64,000 nucleotides of DNA. It comes from Pseudalkalibacillus sp045920555 (GTDB taxonomy: Bacteria; Bacillota; Bacilli; Bacillales; Fictibacillaceae). The notes under the pieces were generated by a model. The model ran no database searches and had not been told where the DNA came from. It was given only the letters and a program-made list of their open reading frames with translations. Made by a program: the position numbers and the translations under genes. How positions within the stretch are numbered: position 1 is the first letter of the stretch; every line of letters begins with the position of its first letter. Of this stretch, positions 17,250 through 25,262 are shown piece by piece. The stretch lies in assembly GCF_045920555.1 (NCBI RefSeq), contig NZ_CP174509.1, positions 4,588,001-4,652,000 of the forward strand. The letters run 5' to 3'.

Positions 17250-18716
17250 CTAAACTTTATTGTAAATCCTATCGAATTTTTCATGGCGGCCTTCTAGACG
17301 TTCGGCTGCTTCATGCCGCTCTTCTTCCCGAAGTTTATTTACGTGTTGCGGGAATTCGCCTCTGGTATGGTAAGGTCCGCCTTCGTGGATGACATTCCAC
17401 ATCGGATCGATCGGATAATCGGAAGTTACCATCTGCTCTGCGACCCATTCGTCGAGGAGCCTCAATCCCTGCCCGACGATATCGGGACGTTCTTCAACTA
17501 GATTGTTTGTTTCATGTGGATCATTTTCGATATCGAACAACATCAGATCAGGAAAGTCTTTCAGCCCATCATGATATGTCCGGATCAGCATCCAATTATC
17601 GAACCTTACTGAACGTTGACAACTCCAAGCAGCCTGACTGACCACAAGATAAGGCCTTCCCGCCGATTGCCCATCCGTAAGTGCCGGCAGAAAGCTTTTA
17701 CCGTCCCATTTTTTACGAGGTTCAGCCCCAGCCATTTCCGTCAGAGTCGGTCCAAGGTCGACTTGATAATGGAAATCTTCATCAACTTGTCCTTGACGTA
17801 TTTCTGGACCAGCCATGATCAGAGGGATTCGGCTCGTTATATGATCCGCTGTCTGGTGGTCACCATACACATTCAGTTCACCCTGGTTTTCACCATGGTC
17901 AGCAGAGATGATGATGATCGTTTCCTCGAGCAATCCTTCCTCTTCTAAAGCATGGAGAATCATCCCGACATGATCGTCAACATGACGGATGGCTGTATCA
18001 TATCCGTCGATCCATCTCTTGAAATCTTCACGAGAATGGATTTCCTGCGGCAGATCTGGCCATTGATTACCAGCAGGGACGTTCCTTGCACTCATCGGTC
18101 CGAAACTCTCCTGATGCTTGGCGATGATCTCGTCTGTCAACCATTCTGGAGCTGGATCGTTTTTGAAAGGGTTTCCATAAGATTCCGGGGTTCGATATGG
18201 TGTATGAGGATCCCAAAAATTGAGATACAACAACCAGTCTTGTTTTTCTGTCCCACGCCCCTTGATCCATCTTAGAGCTTCTTCTGTAACTTCTCCTGCT
18301 GTTTCTCCAGCATGCTTGCCAGTATCAATCATCTCAAGAAACCCTTCCACTACATCCCAGTTCGCATGTCGGCTAGGAAATGGACTGATCATAGCGGTAT
18401 GATGACCTTTGAATCTCATCACATCCACCCATGCTTGATATGGGGAATGGTGATAATTGAATGGCCTCTCTGAACCGATTGGACGGTTATCTGCTTCAAG
18501 GCCGCCATGATTTACAGCACCAGTATGGATGCCGAAACGAGATTTGAACATCGCATTTCGTGAAGGAGCACATGGGGCATCAGATGCATAATAATTCGTA
18601 AAGGATGTACCTCTTTCTGCAATTCTATCAATATTAGGTGAGGTATTCCTATGATAGCCATAGCACCCTAGATGATCAGGACGTAATGAATCGATATCAA
18701 TATATAGGATACGCAT
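17250..18716 (-). CDS. Type I sulfatase (cysteine-type, formylglycine-dependent)
   Basis: 488 residues from ATG 18716 (AAAGGAAG ahead). Metal-binding residues are in LYIDIDSLRPDHLGCYGY (about 4-21). The active-site motif CAPSR (Cys49 in YYASDAPCAPSRNAMFKSRFG) fits CxPSR exactly and should become formylglycine. Further alkaline-phosphatase-superfamily metal ligands are in IIIISADHGENQG (about 260-272), and the C-terminal subdomain starts near DLMLFDIENDPHETNNL. There is no signal peptide, so it acts inside on imported sulfated sugars. The FGE at 14030-14977 is its natural maturase. Transcribed divergently from the AraC regulator gene. Confidence 0.92.
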   Translation of the reverse strand: MRILYIDIDSLRPDHLGCYGYHRNTSPNIDRIAERGTSFTNYYASDAPCAPSRNAMFKSRFGIHTGAVNHGGLEADNRPIGSERPFNYHHSPYQAWVDVMRFKGHHTAMISPFPSRHANWDVVEGFLEMIDTGKHAGETAGEVTEEALRWIKGRGTEKQDWLLYLNFWDPHTPYRTPESYGNPFKNDPAPEWLTDEIIAKHQESFGPMSARNVPAGNQWPDLPQEIHSREDFKRWIDGYDTAIRHVDDHVGMILHALEEEGLLEETIIIISADHGENQGELNVYGDHQTADHITSRIPLIMAGPEIRQGQVDEDFHYQVDLGPTLTEMAGAEPRKKWDGKSFLPALTDGQSAGRPYLVVSQAAWSCQRSVRFDNWMLIRTYHDGLKDFPDLMLFDIENDPHETNNLVEERPDIVGQGLRLLDEWVAEQMVTSDYPIDPMWNVIHEGGPYHTRGEFPQHVNKLREEERHEAAERLEGRHEKFDRIYNKV

Positions 18717-18745
18717 GATAATCTTCCTTTCTTTCATGTTTTCGA

Positions 18746-18906
18746 TTTGTACAATTCATAGAATCAATTGATTTTTTTGATCAATGGCAGGATTGAATGA
18801 TTTCAGCACTAATCCTAGATATTACATAGTCCCTCCTTTTCGTTTATAATAAAAGAAAAGACTCTGACTGAACATAAACAAAATTTATATGTTTGTACAA
18901 TTCATA
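18746..18906. promoter_or_regulatory. Divergent regulatory region with duplicated 15-mer (candidate AraC operators)
   Basis: TTTGTACAATTCATA occurs exactly at 18746-18760 and again at 18892-18906, one copy near each divergent start codon (sulfatase, AraC). Direct repeats are the usual binding arrangement for AraC-type regulators. The right copy contains a TACAAT hexamer that could serve as the araC -10 box, allowing autoregulation. Confidence 0.5.
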
Positions 18907-18932
18907 AATTTATTTATCCGGAGTGGTAAACG

Positions 18933-19697
18933 ATGTTGAAAATCTATGGAGTTTATCATGATGTGGACCCTACCTGGCGTACCGAGAAATCCCGCGGTTT
19001 GAATACCCTCGTATACGTTACGGAAGGAAAAGTCCATTACTTTATTGAGGATGAGCAATTTGAATTGGAAAAAGGCGATCTATTATATATCCCTTTCAAT
19101 CTGTACCGAGCATGGAAAAACCATCCGAATGAAACTCATAAAAAATATACGATCGTTTTTTCCTGGGAGGATCAAGCACAAGAAGAACTTCCGATTTTTA
19201 CTGAAAGGAACCGGTTATTGAATTTCAAGCCGAGAAATTCCGCCTATTTCGAACAGCGTTTTGCGTTTCTGTTTGTACAATGGTTAGGCCAAAGGTCTTT
19301 CTATGAGCGATTGTGCCATAACGTCATGTCGGAACTTCTACTGCTGCTCTCACAAGAGAAAACGGAGAGGAATGCATCTCCTGCCAAAGAACAGATCGTA
19401 AGAAGGATGCAAGAGTATATCCTTTATAACTTCCGGCGGAATATAACCATCGATGAGTTGGCTTCAATAGTGGATGTGACACCTAATTATGTCACCATCC
19501 TATTTAAAGAAGTCATCGGCGTCACACCGATTCAATATCTGCACCAGATCCGTATCAATACAGCATGGGATCTGATGACAGATACAGACATGACGATCAG
19601 AGAGGTCGCAGAATATCTTGGATACTGCGACCAATCTTATTTCAATCGCATGTTCAAAAAATGGATGGGTACTGCACCTTCACGAATGAAGTCTTAG
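18933..19697 (+). CDS. AraC-family transcriptional regulator with cupin sensor domain
   Basis: 254 residues. The N-terminal cupin-like arm and ligand domain (YVTEGKVHYFIEDEQFELEKG, DLLYIPFNLYRAWKNH; about 25-65) precedes a C-terminal double helix-turn-helix (about 155-252: NITIDELASIVDVTPNYVTILFKEVIGVTPIQYL, then TIREVAEYLGYCDQSYFNRMFKKWMG). Regulators of this kind respond to a sugar and activate neighbouring catabolic genes. It is divergent from the sulfatase operon and directly follows the duplicated 15-mer, so it very likely controls that operon and perhaps the genes to its right. GGAGTGG precedes the ATG. Confidence 0.9.
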   Translation: MLKIYGVYHDVDPTWRTEKSRGLNTLVYVTEGKVHYFIEDEQFELEKGDLLYIPFNLYRAWKNHPNETHKKYTIVFSWEDQAQEELPIFTERNRLLNFKPRNSAYFEQRFAFLFVQWLGQRSFYERLCHNVMSELLLLLSQEKTERNASPAKEQIVRRMQEYILYNFRRNITIDELASIVDVTPNYVTILFKEVIGVTPIQYLHQIRINTAWDLMTDTDMTIREVAEYLGYCDQSYFNRMFKKWMGTAPSRMKS

Positions 19698-19723
19698 AAG
19701 TGATGATGTTGGTAATCTACCAT

Positions 19724-19814
19724 TTACCAACATAAATTCATTGTTTACCAATAAAATAAACAACTTAACCAACAATTTCTGGCACTTTACCAACAAAATC
19801 ATGTCCTTACCAAT
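19724..19814. repeat. Five phased TTACCAA repeats (20-21 bp period)
   Basis: The core TTACCAA (or TTAACCAA) starts at 19724, 19745, 19765, 19787 and 19807, so copies are two helical turns apart. The sequence between copies is AT-rich and not conserved. It fills the gap between the AraC gene and the 3' end of the oxidoreductase gene on the other strand. No coding capacity is seen. Confidence 0.7.
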
Positions 19815-19852
19815 ATTTCGTGTAAAAATACACTTGACTAAAATATAATCTA

Positions 19853-20977
19853 TTAAACGGTTACTACACTTGACTTGGATAGGTTACGGACTTCATCTGC
19901 CGTTACTTCTCTTCCAAGATGGTCGGATAAATAGATACCTTCACTGATTAACATGGTATCCAGGGCAATCTGTGGTGTCGGAAGAAGATCCACACGGCCT
20001 TGAAGGGCTGCAATCCAGTGATGTTGTGAAGAATCATAAGCGTCTGTGTTTTCCCTTAATTGATGCCATCGGTAATCAGATTGGTCTCCGGGAAAAACAG
20101 TGTCCACATCCAAGTCACACATCGTAGTATGGTAACTTAACGGCGTCCTTTTTCCATTATGAACCCCGCGTATGCGGATTCCACCTTTAGACCCGACAAT
20201 GCTGCTTCCATCGAATTCATTCAGATGGATCGCCCAGCTCTCCAGAATATCAAGGGAAACCCCATCCTTAAACCTGACATAGCCTGTTGCCACTTCCTCA
20301 GTATCGAATCTGCAGATCTCCCTTCTTTTCGGGTCCATATCCATTTCTTGATAGACATTTCCGGTGATTGTAGACACCTCTGGCATATCCATCAAGTACA
20401 AGAGCTCGGATATATGATAAACACCCATATCGAATAATGCTCCGCCGCCTGCGGTTTCTTTTCTCGTAAAGAACTCTGTGCCAAACCCATCTACGTATGG
20501 TCTACCTCTCCTTCTATAGCCAGCTGAACGTGCATGAAAGATTTTACCGAGCTTGCCCTCTTCAATGAGCACTTTGGCTGCTTTCGTTTCTCTCAAATAA
20601 AGATTACTCAGTTGGATATGAAGCTTTTTCCCACATTGCTGGGCCATTTGAAGCATATCACTTCCATCAAGATAAGATCCTGCGATCGGCTTTTCACAAT
20701 AGACATGTTTACCCGCCTGTAACGCTTCTATTGTGACAGGTGCATGATAGTTATTATGAAGGCATACATCAACTGCATCCAGATCATCCCGTTCAAGCAT
20801 TTTACGAAAATCGGTATACTTGTTCGCTATGTTGTATTTTTCAGCAACACGATCCAGCTCTTTCTCATTGATATCGGAAGCAGCGATCACCTCAACTCCA
20901 GGGATTTTCGAATAAAACTCCAAATGTTGTTTTCCTATTATACCGACGCCGATAATGCCAACTTTGATCGTTTCCAA
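19853..20977 (-). CDS. Gfo/Idh/MocA family NAD(P)-dependent oxidoreductase
   Basis: 374 residues. The Rossmann motif VGIIGVGIIGKQHLEFY (about 6-22) and CEKPIAGSYLDG (about 93-104, with the conserved EKP lysine) are followed by a catalytic region including GGALFDMGVYHISELLYLMD (His as proton relay). It oxidises or reduces a sugar or cyclitol; the exact substrate is not evident. The start is TTG at 20977 with AGGAG ahead. It follows the isomerase gene by 24 bases on the same strand; such pairs commonly degrade sugars through 3-keto intermediates. The gene ends in the convergent repeat array beyond the AraC gene. Confidence 0.88.
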   Translation of the reverse strand: METIKVGIIGVGIIGKQHLEFYSKIPGVEVIAASDINEKELDRVAEKYNIANKYTDFRKMLERDDLDAVDVCLHNNYHAPVTIEALQAGKHVYCEKPIAGSYLDGSDMLQMAQQCGKKLHIQLSNLYLRETKAAKVLIEEGKLGKIFHARSAGYRRRGRPYVDGFGTEFFTRKETAGGGALFDMGVYHISELLYLMDMPEVSTITGNVYQEMDMDPKRREICRFDTEEVATGYVRFKDGVSLDILESWAIHLNEFDGSSIVGSKGGIRIRGVHNGKRTPLSYHTTMCDLDVDTVFPGDQSDYRWHQLRENTDAYDSSQHHWIAALQGRVDLLPTPQIALDTMLISEGIYLSDHLGREVTADEVRNLSKSSVVTV

Positions 20978-21001
20978 ATTGAATTCTCCTCTCTTGGCCC
21001 T

Positions 21002-21775
21002 TTAGAGTGATAGGACAGGTGATCGGTGTTTCAATGCTCGTCTGACAGAAGCAAGCTGCCACTCGACTTCTATATACTCATTTACGCCGGAATGGTGTTC
21101 AACGCCCAGACAACCTTCATATCCGGAATCAAATAAAATATCGATCTTCTCATCACACTGAGGAATCGTCCATGCAGCCATATGTGTATGGAACGTATAA
21201 GGGGCACAAAGCCGATCACCATTTTCTTTATCAACATCCCAATTGTCAAAATGGAGCAGGATGCCGAATGCCGGATCATTGACTGCGTCAAACACTTTTT
21301 TGATATTGGCTGGAACTCTGGATGTACCCCAATGGTTTTCAGGGCCCACTTTATAACCACCTTCTCTTGCTCTTGAAGCATATTCTTTATACCGATTGAC
21401 CGTATACTCAAATTGTTCCTCACTCATATCGATGTCATGGCCCCCCATATCGATCCGTATTGTTTCAGCTCCAAGGACTTCCGCAGCCCGAAGATTTTTC
21501 AAGGCGTTCTGATAGTTTTGCTCTCTTTTTTCAGGATTTTCTTCCCATAGATGAGCGCCATCCACGCATAGGTTGGCAAGAGTCAGACCTTTTTCATCCA
21601 TTGCTTCTCGCACTTTTTTTAAATAATCTTCATCCGTGTTGAGTAACATACCATTCCAAATGTCGGCTTTGTTTAAGTGATAGCGGTACTTGATACTTTC
21701 CAAATAGCCGAACACATCCATTTTTCCTTCTTGTAAAAGTCCATGAAAAGCGAATGATGCAATCGAAATGTTCAT
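21002..21775 (-). CDS. Sugar phosphate isomerase/epimerase (xylose isomerase-like TIM barrel)
   Basis: 257 residues from ATG 21775, chosen because GGAGG is 8 bases away; an ATG two codons upstream is too close to it. AP endonuclease 2-type barrel motifs: DIWNGMLL, LTLANLCVDGAHLWEENPEKRE, ETIRIDMGGHDIDMS, KVGPENHWGTSRVP and ILLHFDNWDVDKENG, ending with CLGVEHHSG. Glu/His/Asp residues in these segments normally bind the metal. Likely converts a keto- or aldo-sugar made by the partner dehydrogenase gene 24 bases downstream. Confidence 0.85.
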   Translation of the reverse strand: MNISIASFAFHGLLQEGKMDVFGYLESIKYRYHLNKADIWNGMLLNTDEDYLKKVREAMDEKGLTLANLCVDGAHLWEENPEKREQNYQNALKNLRAAEVLGAETIRIDMGGHDIDMSEEQFEYTVNRYKEYASRAREGGYKVGPENHWGTSRVPANIKKVFDAVNDPAFGILLHFDNWDVDKENGDRLCAPYTFHTHMAAWTIPQCDEKIDILFDSGYEGCLGVEHHSGVNEYIEVEWQLASVRRALKHRSPVLSL

Positions 21776-21949
21776 GTACATATCCTCCGATTCTATTTTT
21801 CATTAAACTCTACTAAAAAACGGCTTACTCCTTTATATCCCTATTCCTTCACGCTTCCAACACCTCCTTAAAGAAAACATAGAAAACCCAAGCTTTTAGC
21901 GGTGGCTGTACCTTTGATGCAGCTCTAGATGCATGATTGTCTTTAAGTA

Positions 21950-21996
21950 AAAAAAAACAGAGCACACCCATAATGCTTTTGATGTCTCTGCTTCTA
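21950..21996 (-). terminator. Terminator downstream of GH35-like gene 2
   Basis: On the minus strand CAGAGACATC pairs imperfectly with GGTGTGCTCTG and is followed by a run of nine T. It closes the transporter-GH35 unit before the isomerase-oxidoreductase pair. Confidence 0.6.
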
Positions 21997-22032
21997 GTTG
22001 AATTTTATGGAATTTATGATAGAACTATAGAT

Positions 22033-24444
22033 TCACTTAAAGGAAACTGTTAAATGGTCATCAACTTTCGCATGTTTTTTTGAAACAACATACGCTACAT
22101 CTCCATTCAACTCCACAACGTAATCATCACTTTCCGCAATTTCACGATCAGTATCAAATGCGATGATATCTTCGCTCTGTGTGAGACGGAAATCTATCCG
22201 ATCGTCCTCTACATTTTGGATTTCTGCTGTAGAGTAAAGGATTTTCACATCCCCAAAGGAAACATCAACAGGAAGCATGACCCCGTCTTTGCTTTGCAAC
22301 TCCAGTAAACGACCATCAAAAAGCTTTGTTTCATCCTCATAAAGATGCAGTTCCTTATCAAACCCATCAAGGTTCAAAAGATGGATGAAGCGTTCCCTCT
22401 CCTTCGTTGCGGTAGAAGTCGTGAATATCCCATGATACTTGCAATCATGTTGGAGTGCAGGTTTCGCACCAAGCTTTTCTAATGCTTCTTTATAAAAACC
22501 GATATTACAATTGTAATTGGTTGATATCACGATCGCCCTTCCATCACCCACTCTCGTATCGAAACCGCATACTTCATCGGTTCCATATACGCGGATGATA
22601 GGTGCTGCCTCTCCAGAATCAAAAACCTGGGCAATATGGGTCCTGATTTCAGGACGGGTTTCAGCCCAGTTATCCCCATAAACGGATAATGCGTAGTGTT
22701 GGGATGCTTGTCGAAAGCCAGTCGGCTTCACACCAAGAGCTTCAGCAAATATGGTGCATGGTTCACCTTCCAAATCATATGTTGGTACTTGTCCGTAAAG
22801 AAGTATATTTCCACCATCGCTCAGATAGTCAGCAAGTTTTTGCTGTAGTCCCTCATCCATATATAGAGCGGAAGCTAAAACTAGTACAGGTGTCGATTTT
22901 GGATCGATCGTCCTATTCTGTACATCGATAGAACCGAACCGGTAACCAGCAAGCAGCATCGCCCGAGCCATGTTATCCCATGCCGCCGAAGCACGATTAG
23001 CTTCGATATTCTGGTACATTTCTTTGATCTTCTCACTATTCGGGTAACGTGATTCTGTCATGAAGTAGTCCGGAATGAAGGCGAATGAAACATCATCATG
23101 TTCCTCTTCCATTACAGCAAGTTTATCGGCAACTGCCATCATCGTTTTTGTAGCACGTGCCATCCTCAGAAACGTATAATTCAGTTCTCCTTCTGGACTT
23201 ATAGGAGCCGCGAATCCATGCCGCTCTCCGGTATGAGCGATTCTGTCATTTCCATCGTCAAATTTCTGATCAAGGCGATAGTTTCTTCCACCCGTGAACA
23301 GGTAATAGTTGATAAGGCGGTTGCCTTGTGCGATACACATACGCAACTTGAAATCTGCAGCAGATGGATCGTACCGGCTGCTAAGGGTTTCCCCGAAATT
23401 CCCATCCCCGCAATTAAATTCGACCGAGGTCAGAGGCTGGTCTGGATTGTGTACAGCATCCATGAATCCATTGATCAAATAGAGATCCTGGAAAGTACTC
23501 ATATCCAAATCGCCGAAATAGATATCGGAACCAGAAATGTAGCCTTGTGCTTGTGTGTAAGACTCATAAAGTTGACTGATCCCGATCGGGTATGTCAATG
23601 TGCGGCCTCCCCCTGTGCCATGTATGTTGATGACAAACGGCACATCTTTTACCCCGAATTCTTCTGCATATGAGCGAAGGGTTGTGACATACCTGGCAAA
23701 ACGGTTCCTCATATAACAGCCGAGATCGTGATGAAGGGAAGGAGAATAATCTTCCTTCGGAGAGCGGATGGAATCATTCCGTATCACTTCATTCTCCATT
23801 TCGAACGGATAACGGTGTCTCAATTCTTTAGGATCATAACGTTCCTTCAACCATGCAGTGAAATCATCTAGGACATGATCGGTGAGGTCCGGGCTGTTGC
23901 TGACCCAAGAAAGCATCCCTATTTCATTGTCGAGCTGCACCCCGATGATGTTCCCTCCTTTTGTGTATAACCTTGGGGCAATGACGTCCATGACCGCTTC
24001 ATACCATTTCTTCGTTTCTTGTAAAAATGCTGCGGCGAGATAATCGAGCGTCTTAGTCGCAACCTGCTTTCCGTCCCAAGTGATTGGTACGACTTCCGGG
24101 TGTTTCTCTATCACCCAATAAGGAATCCCTTCATTTTTCATCTCAGCCATTATAAATGGTCCTGGACGGACGAAGAAATAAAGGTCATTCTCTGCACATA
24201 AATCGATGAATCCTTTCAAATCCAGTTCGTGGCGCGACTTTCCTTCCAAATCGAACTCCCCTTCAACCGGTTCATGACAAAGCCATGGGACATAAGAGGC
24301 GACAGCATTACAACCTGATGCTTTCAGCTTATCAAGACGGTCTTGCCATTCTTCCCGATCCAAGCGGTAATAATGGATTTCACCACACATGATGATTTTG
24401 GCTTCCCCATCTATGAGAATCTGCTTGTTTTTGATATCGATCAT
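22033..24444 (-). CDS. GH35-like beta-galactosidase (paralogue 2)
   Basis: 803 residues, cytoplasmic. The TIM barrel starts at ILIDGEAKIIMCGEIHYYRLDREEW and includes YVPWLCHEPVEGEFD and VRPGPFIMAEMKNEGIPYW. The probable acid/base is Glu174 in LDNEIGM and the nucleophile Glu342 in TSVEFNCGDG. The C-terminal half contains a beta-galactosidase-like flavodoxin/trimerisation-type segment (STPVLVLASALYMDEGLQQKLADYLSDGGNILLYG). It aligns along its whole length with the GH35-like protein at 25263-27632 but is clearly diverged. ATG 24444 has GGAGGG ahead and follows the YesL-like gene by 22 bases. Expected to remove terminal beta-linked galactose-type sugars from imported oligosaccharides. Confidence 0.83.
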   Translation of the reverse strand: MIDIKNKQILIDGEAKIIMCGEIHYYRLDREEWQDRLDKLKASGCNAVASYVPWLCHEPVEGEFDLEGKSRHELDLKGFIDLCAENDLYFFVRPGPFIMAEMKNEGIPYWVIEKHPEVVPITWDGKQVATKTLDYLAAAFLQETKKWYEAVMDVIAPRLYTKGGNIIGVQLDNEIGMLSWVSNSPDLTDHVLDDFTAWLKERYDPKELRHRYPFEMENEVIRNDSIRSPKEDYSPSLHHDLGCYMRNRFARYVTTLRSYAEEFGVKDVPFVINIHGTGGGRTLTYPIGISQLYESYTQAQGYISGSDIYFGDLDMSTFQDLYLINGFMDAVHNPDQPLTSVEFNCGDGNFGETLSSRYDPSAADFKLRMCIAQGNRLINYYLFTGGRNYRLDQKFDDGNDRIAHTGERHGFAAPISPEGELNYTFLRMARATKTMMAVADKLAVMEEEHDDVSFAFIPDYFMTESRYPNSEKIKEMYQNIEANRASAAWDNMARAMLLAGYRFGSIDVQNRTIDPKSTPVLVLASALYMDEGLQQKLADYLSDGGNILLYGQVPTYDLEGEPCTIFAEALGVKPTGFRQASQHYALSVYGDNWAETRPEIRTHIAQVFDSGEAAPIIRVYGTDEVCGFDTRVGDGRAIVISTNYNCNIGFYKEALEKLGAKPALQHDCKYHGIFTTSTATKERERFIHLLNLDGFDKELHLYEDETKLFDGRLLELQSKDGVMLPVDVSFGDVKILYSTAEIQNVEDDRIDFRLTQSEDIIAFDTDREIAESDDYVVELNGDVAYVVSKKHAKVDDHLTVSFK

Positions 24445-24466
24445 TTTATACCCTCCAATTTCCTCT

Positions 24467-25129
24467 CTACTTGTCATCCATTTTCAAACCTTCCTCTTGT
24501 CTTTCATCAATTTTCCTAAACATCATTTGTGCAACCCATGTGAGGAACAGCGCACTAAGACTTCCACCGAAAAAAGGGAAAAGGGTCGGAAGAAGAAACA
24601 TGACGAAACCGATGAATGTTATCCCAGAAATCGCCGTAAGACTCTTCAAGGGATGCAACATCGCAATGAAGATCGTATTCCTGAACAGATGGATAAGCGT
24701 CAATTTATAATGAGCGAATACTGGGAAAATCATCACCAGGATCAAACCATAAACGAACAGGAGCATGATGGTGAACGATTTCAAAAGAAAAAAGAGCGTC
24801 GTATCCGAGGATGAGAAGAATATATAATCCAAATATAAAATAATCCCCAATCCAGCCATGATCCATCCGAAAGCATTGGCCTTCCAAAAATCGTTCTTAT
24901 ACGTTTTCCAAAACAAAGAGAATACGGAAAAGTCATCCTCCCCTCTTACCCAGCGACGAATCAAAACGAACATGGCTGACGTTGCCGGGAAAAGGCCGAG
25001 GATCACCAGCCCAAGTACGGTGAACACGATCCACAATACGTTTACATAGGCCATCCTCGTGATCCATTCAAATAATACAAACAACTTACCTTTGAAATTG
25101 GTACCTTTCAACACATCAATCCGCTCCAT
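24467..25129 (-). CDS. YesL-like DUF624 membrane protein
   Basis: 220 residues from the ATG at 25129, with about five membrane segments (YVNVLWIVFTVLGLVILGLF; FGWIMAGLGIILYL; TLFFLLKSFTIMLLFVYGLILVMIF; SLTAISGITFIGFVMFLLPTLF). The motif FEWITRMAYVNVLW and GLFPATSAMFVLIRRWVRGE are typical of DUF624/YesL, found with sugar ABC transporters; the function is not established. An open frame extends upstream to 25210, but those 27 residues are encoded by a fragment of the MITE family (25149-25233), so I use the internal ATG although its ribosome site is weak. Confidence 0.75.
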   Translation of the reverse strand: MERIDVLKGTNFKGKLFVLFEWITRMAYVNVLWIVFTVLGLVILGLFPATSAMFVLIRRWVRGEDDFSVFSLFWKTYKNDFWKANAFGWIMAGLGIILYLDYIFFSSSDTTLFFLLKSFTIMLLFVYGLILVMIFPVFAHYKLTLIHLFRNTIFIAMLHPLKSLTAISGITFIGFVMFLLPTLFPFFGGSLSALFLTWVAQMMFRKIDERQEEGLKMDDK

Positions 25130-25148
25130 TATTGTATTTGGCACTGTC

Positions 25149-25233
25149 AGTCTTCTTTGTTGTTCTTCGAAATTCGCCTGGCTCGCTGTTCCCGCAGGAG
25201 TTTCGTGCATTTCGCTAAAATTTAACAGCCTAA
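25149..25233. repeat. Truncated MITE fragment abutting the YesL-like gene
   Basis: GAAATTCGCCTGGCTCGC, CCCGCAGGAGTTTCGTGCAT and TTTAACAGCC match the order of motifs in the larger elements at 36954-37082, 56183-56505 and 60207-60503. It overlaps the upstream end of the YesL-like open frame and may have replaced the original leader. Confidence 0.6.
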
Positions 25234-25262
25234 TTTAAAAATTGAACCGCCCGACGATTGCT

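Noticed and set aside
19724..19814. CRISPR array
   Set aside because: Repeat core is only about 7 bases and spacers about 14; no cas genes nearby.
25130..25210. 27-residue N-terminal extension of the YesL-like protein
   Set aside because: Encoded by a MITE fragment; family similarity begins after the internal ATG.
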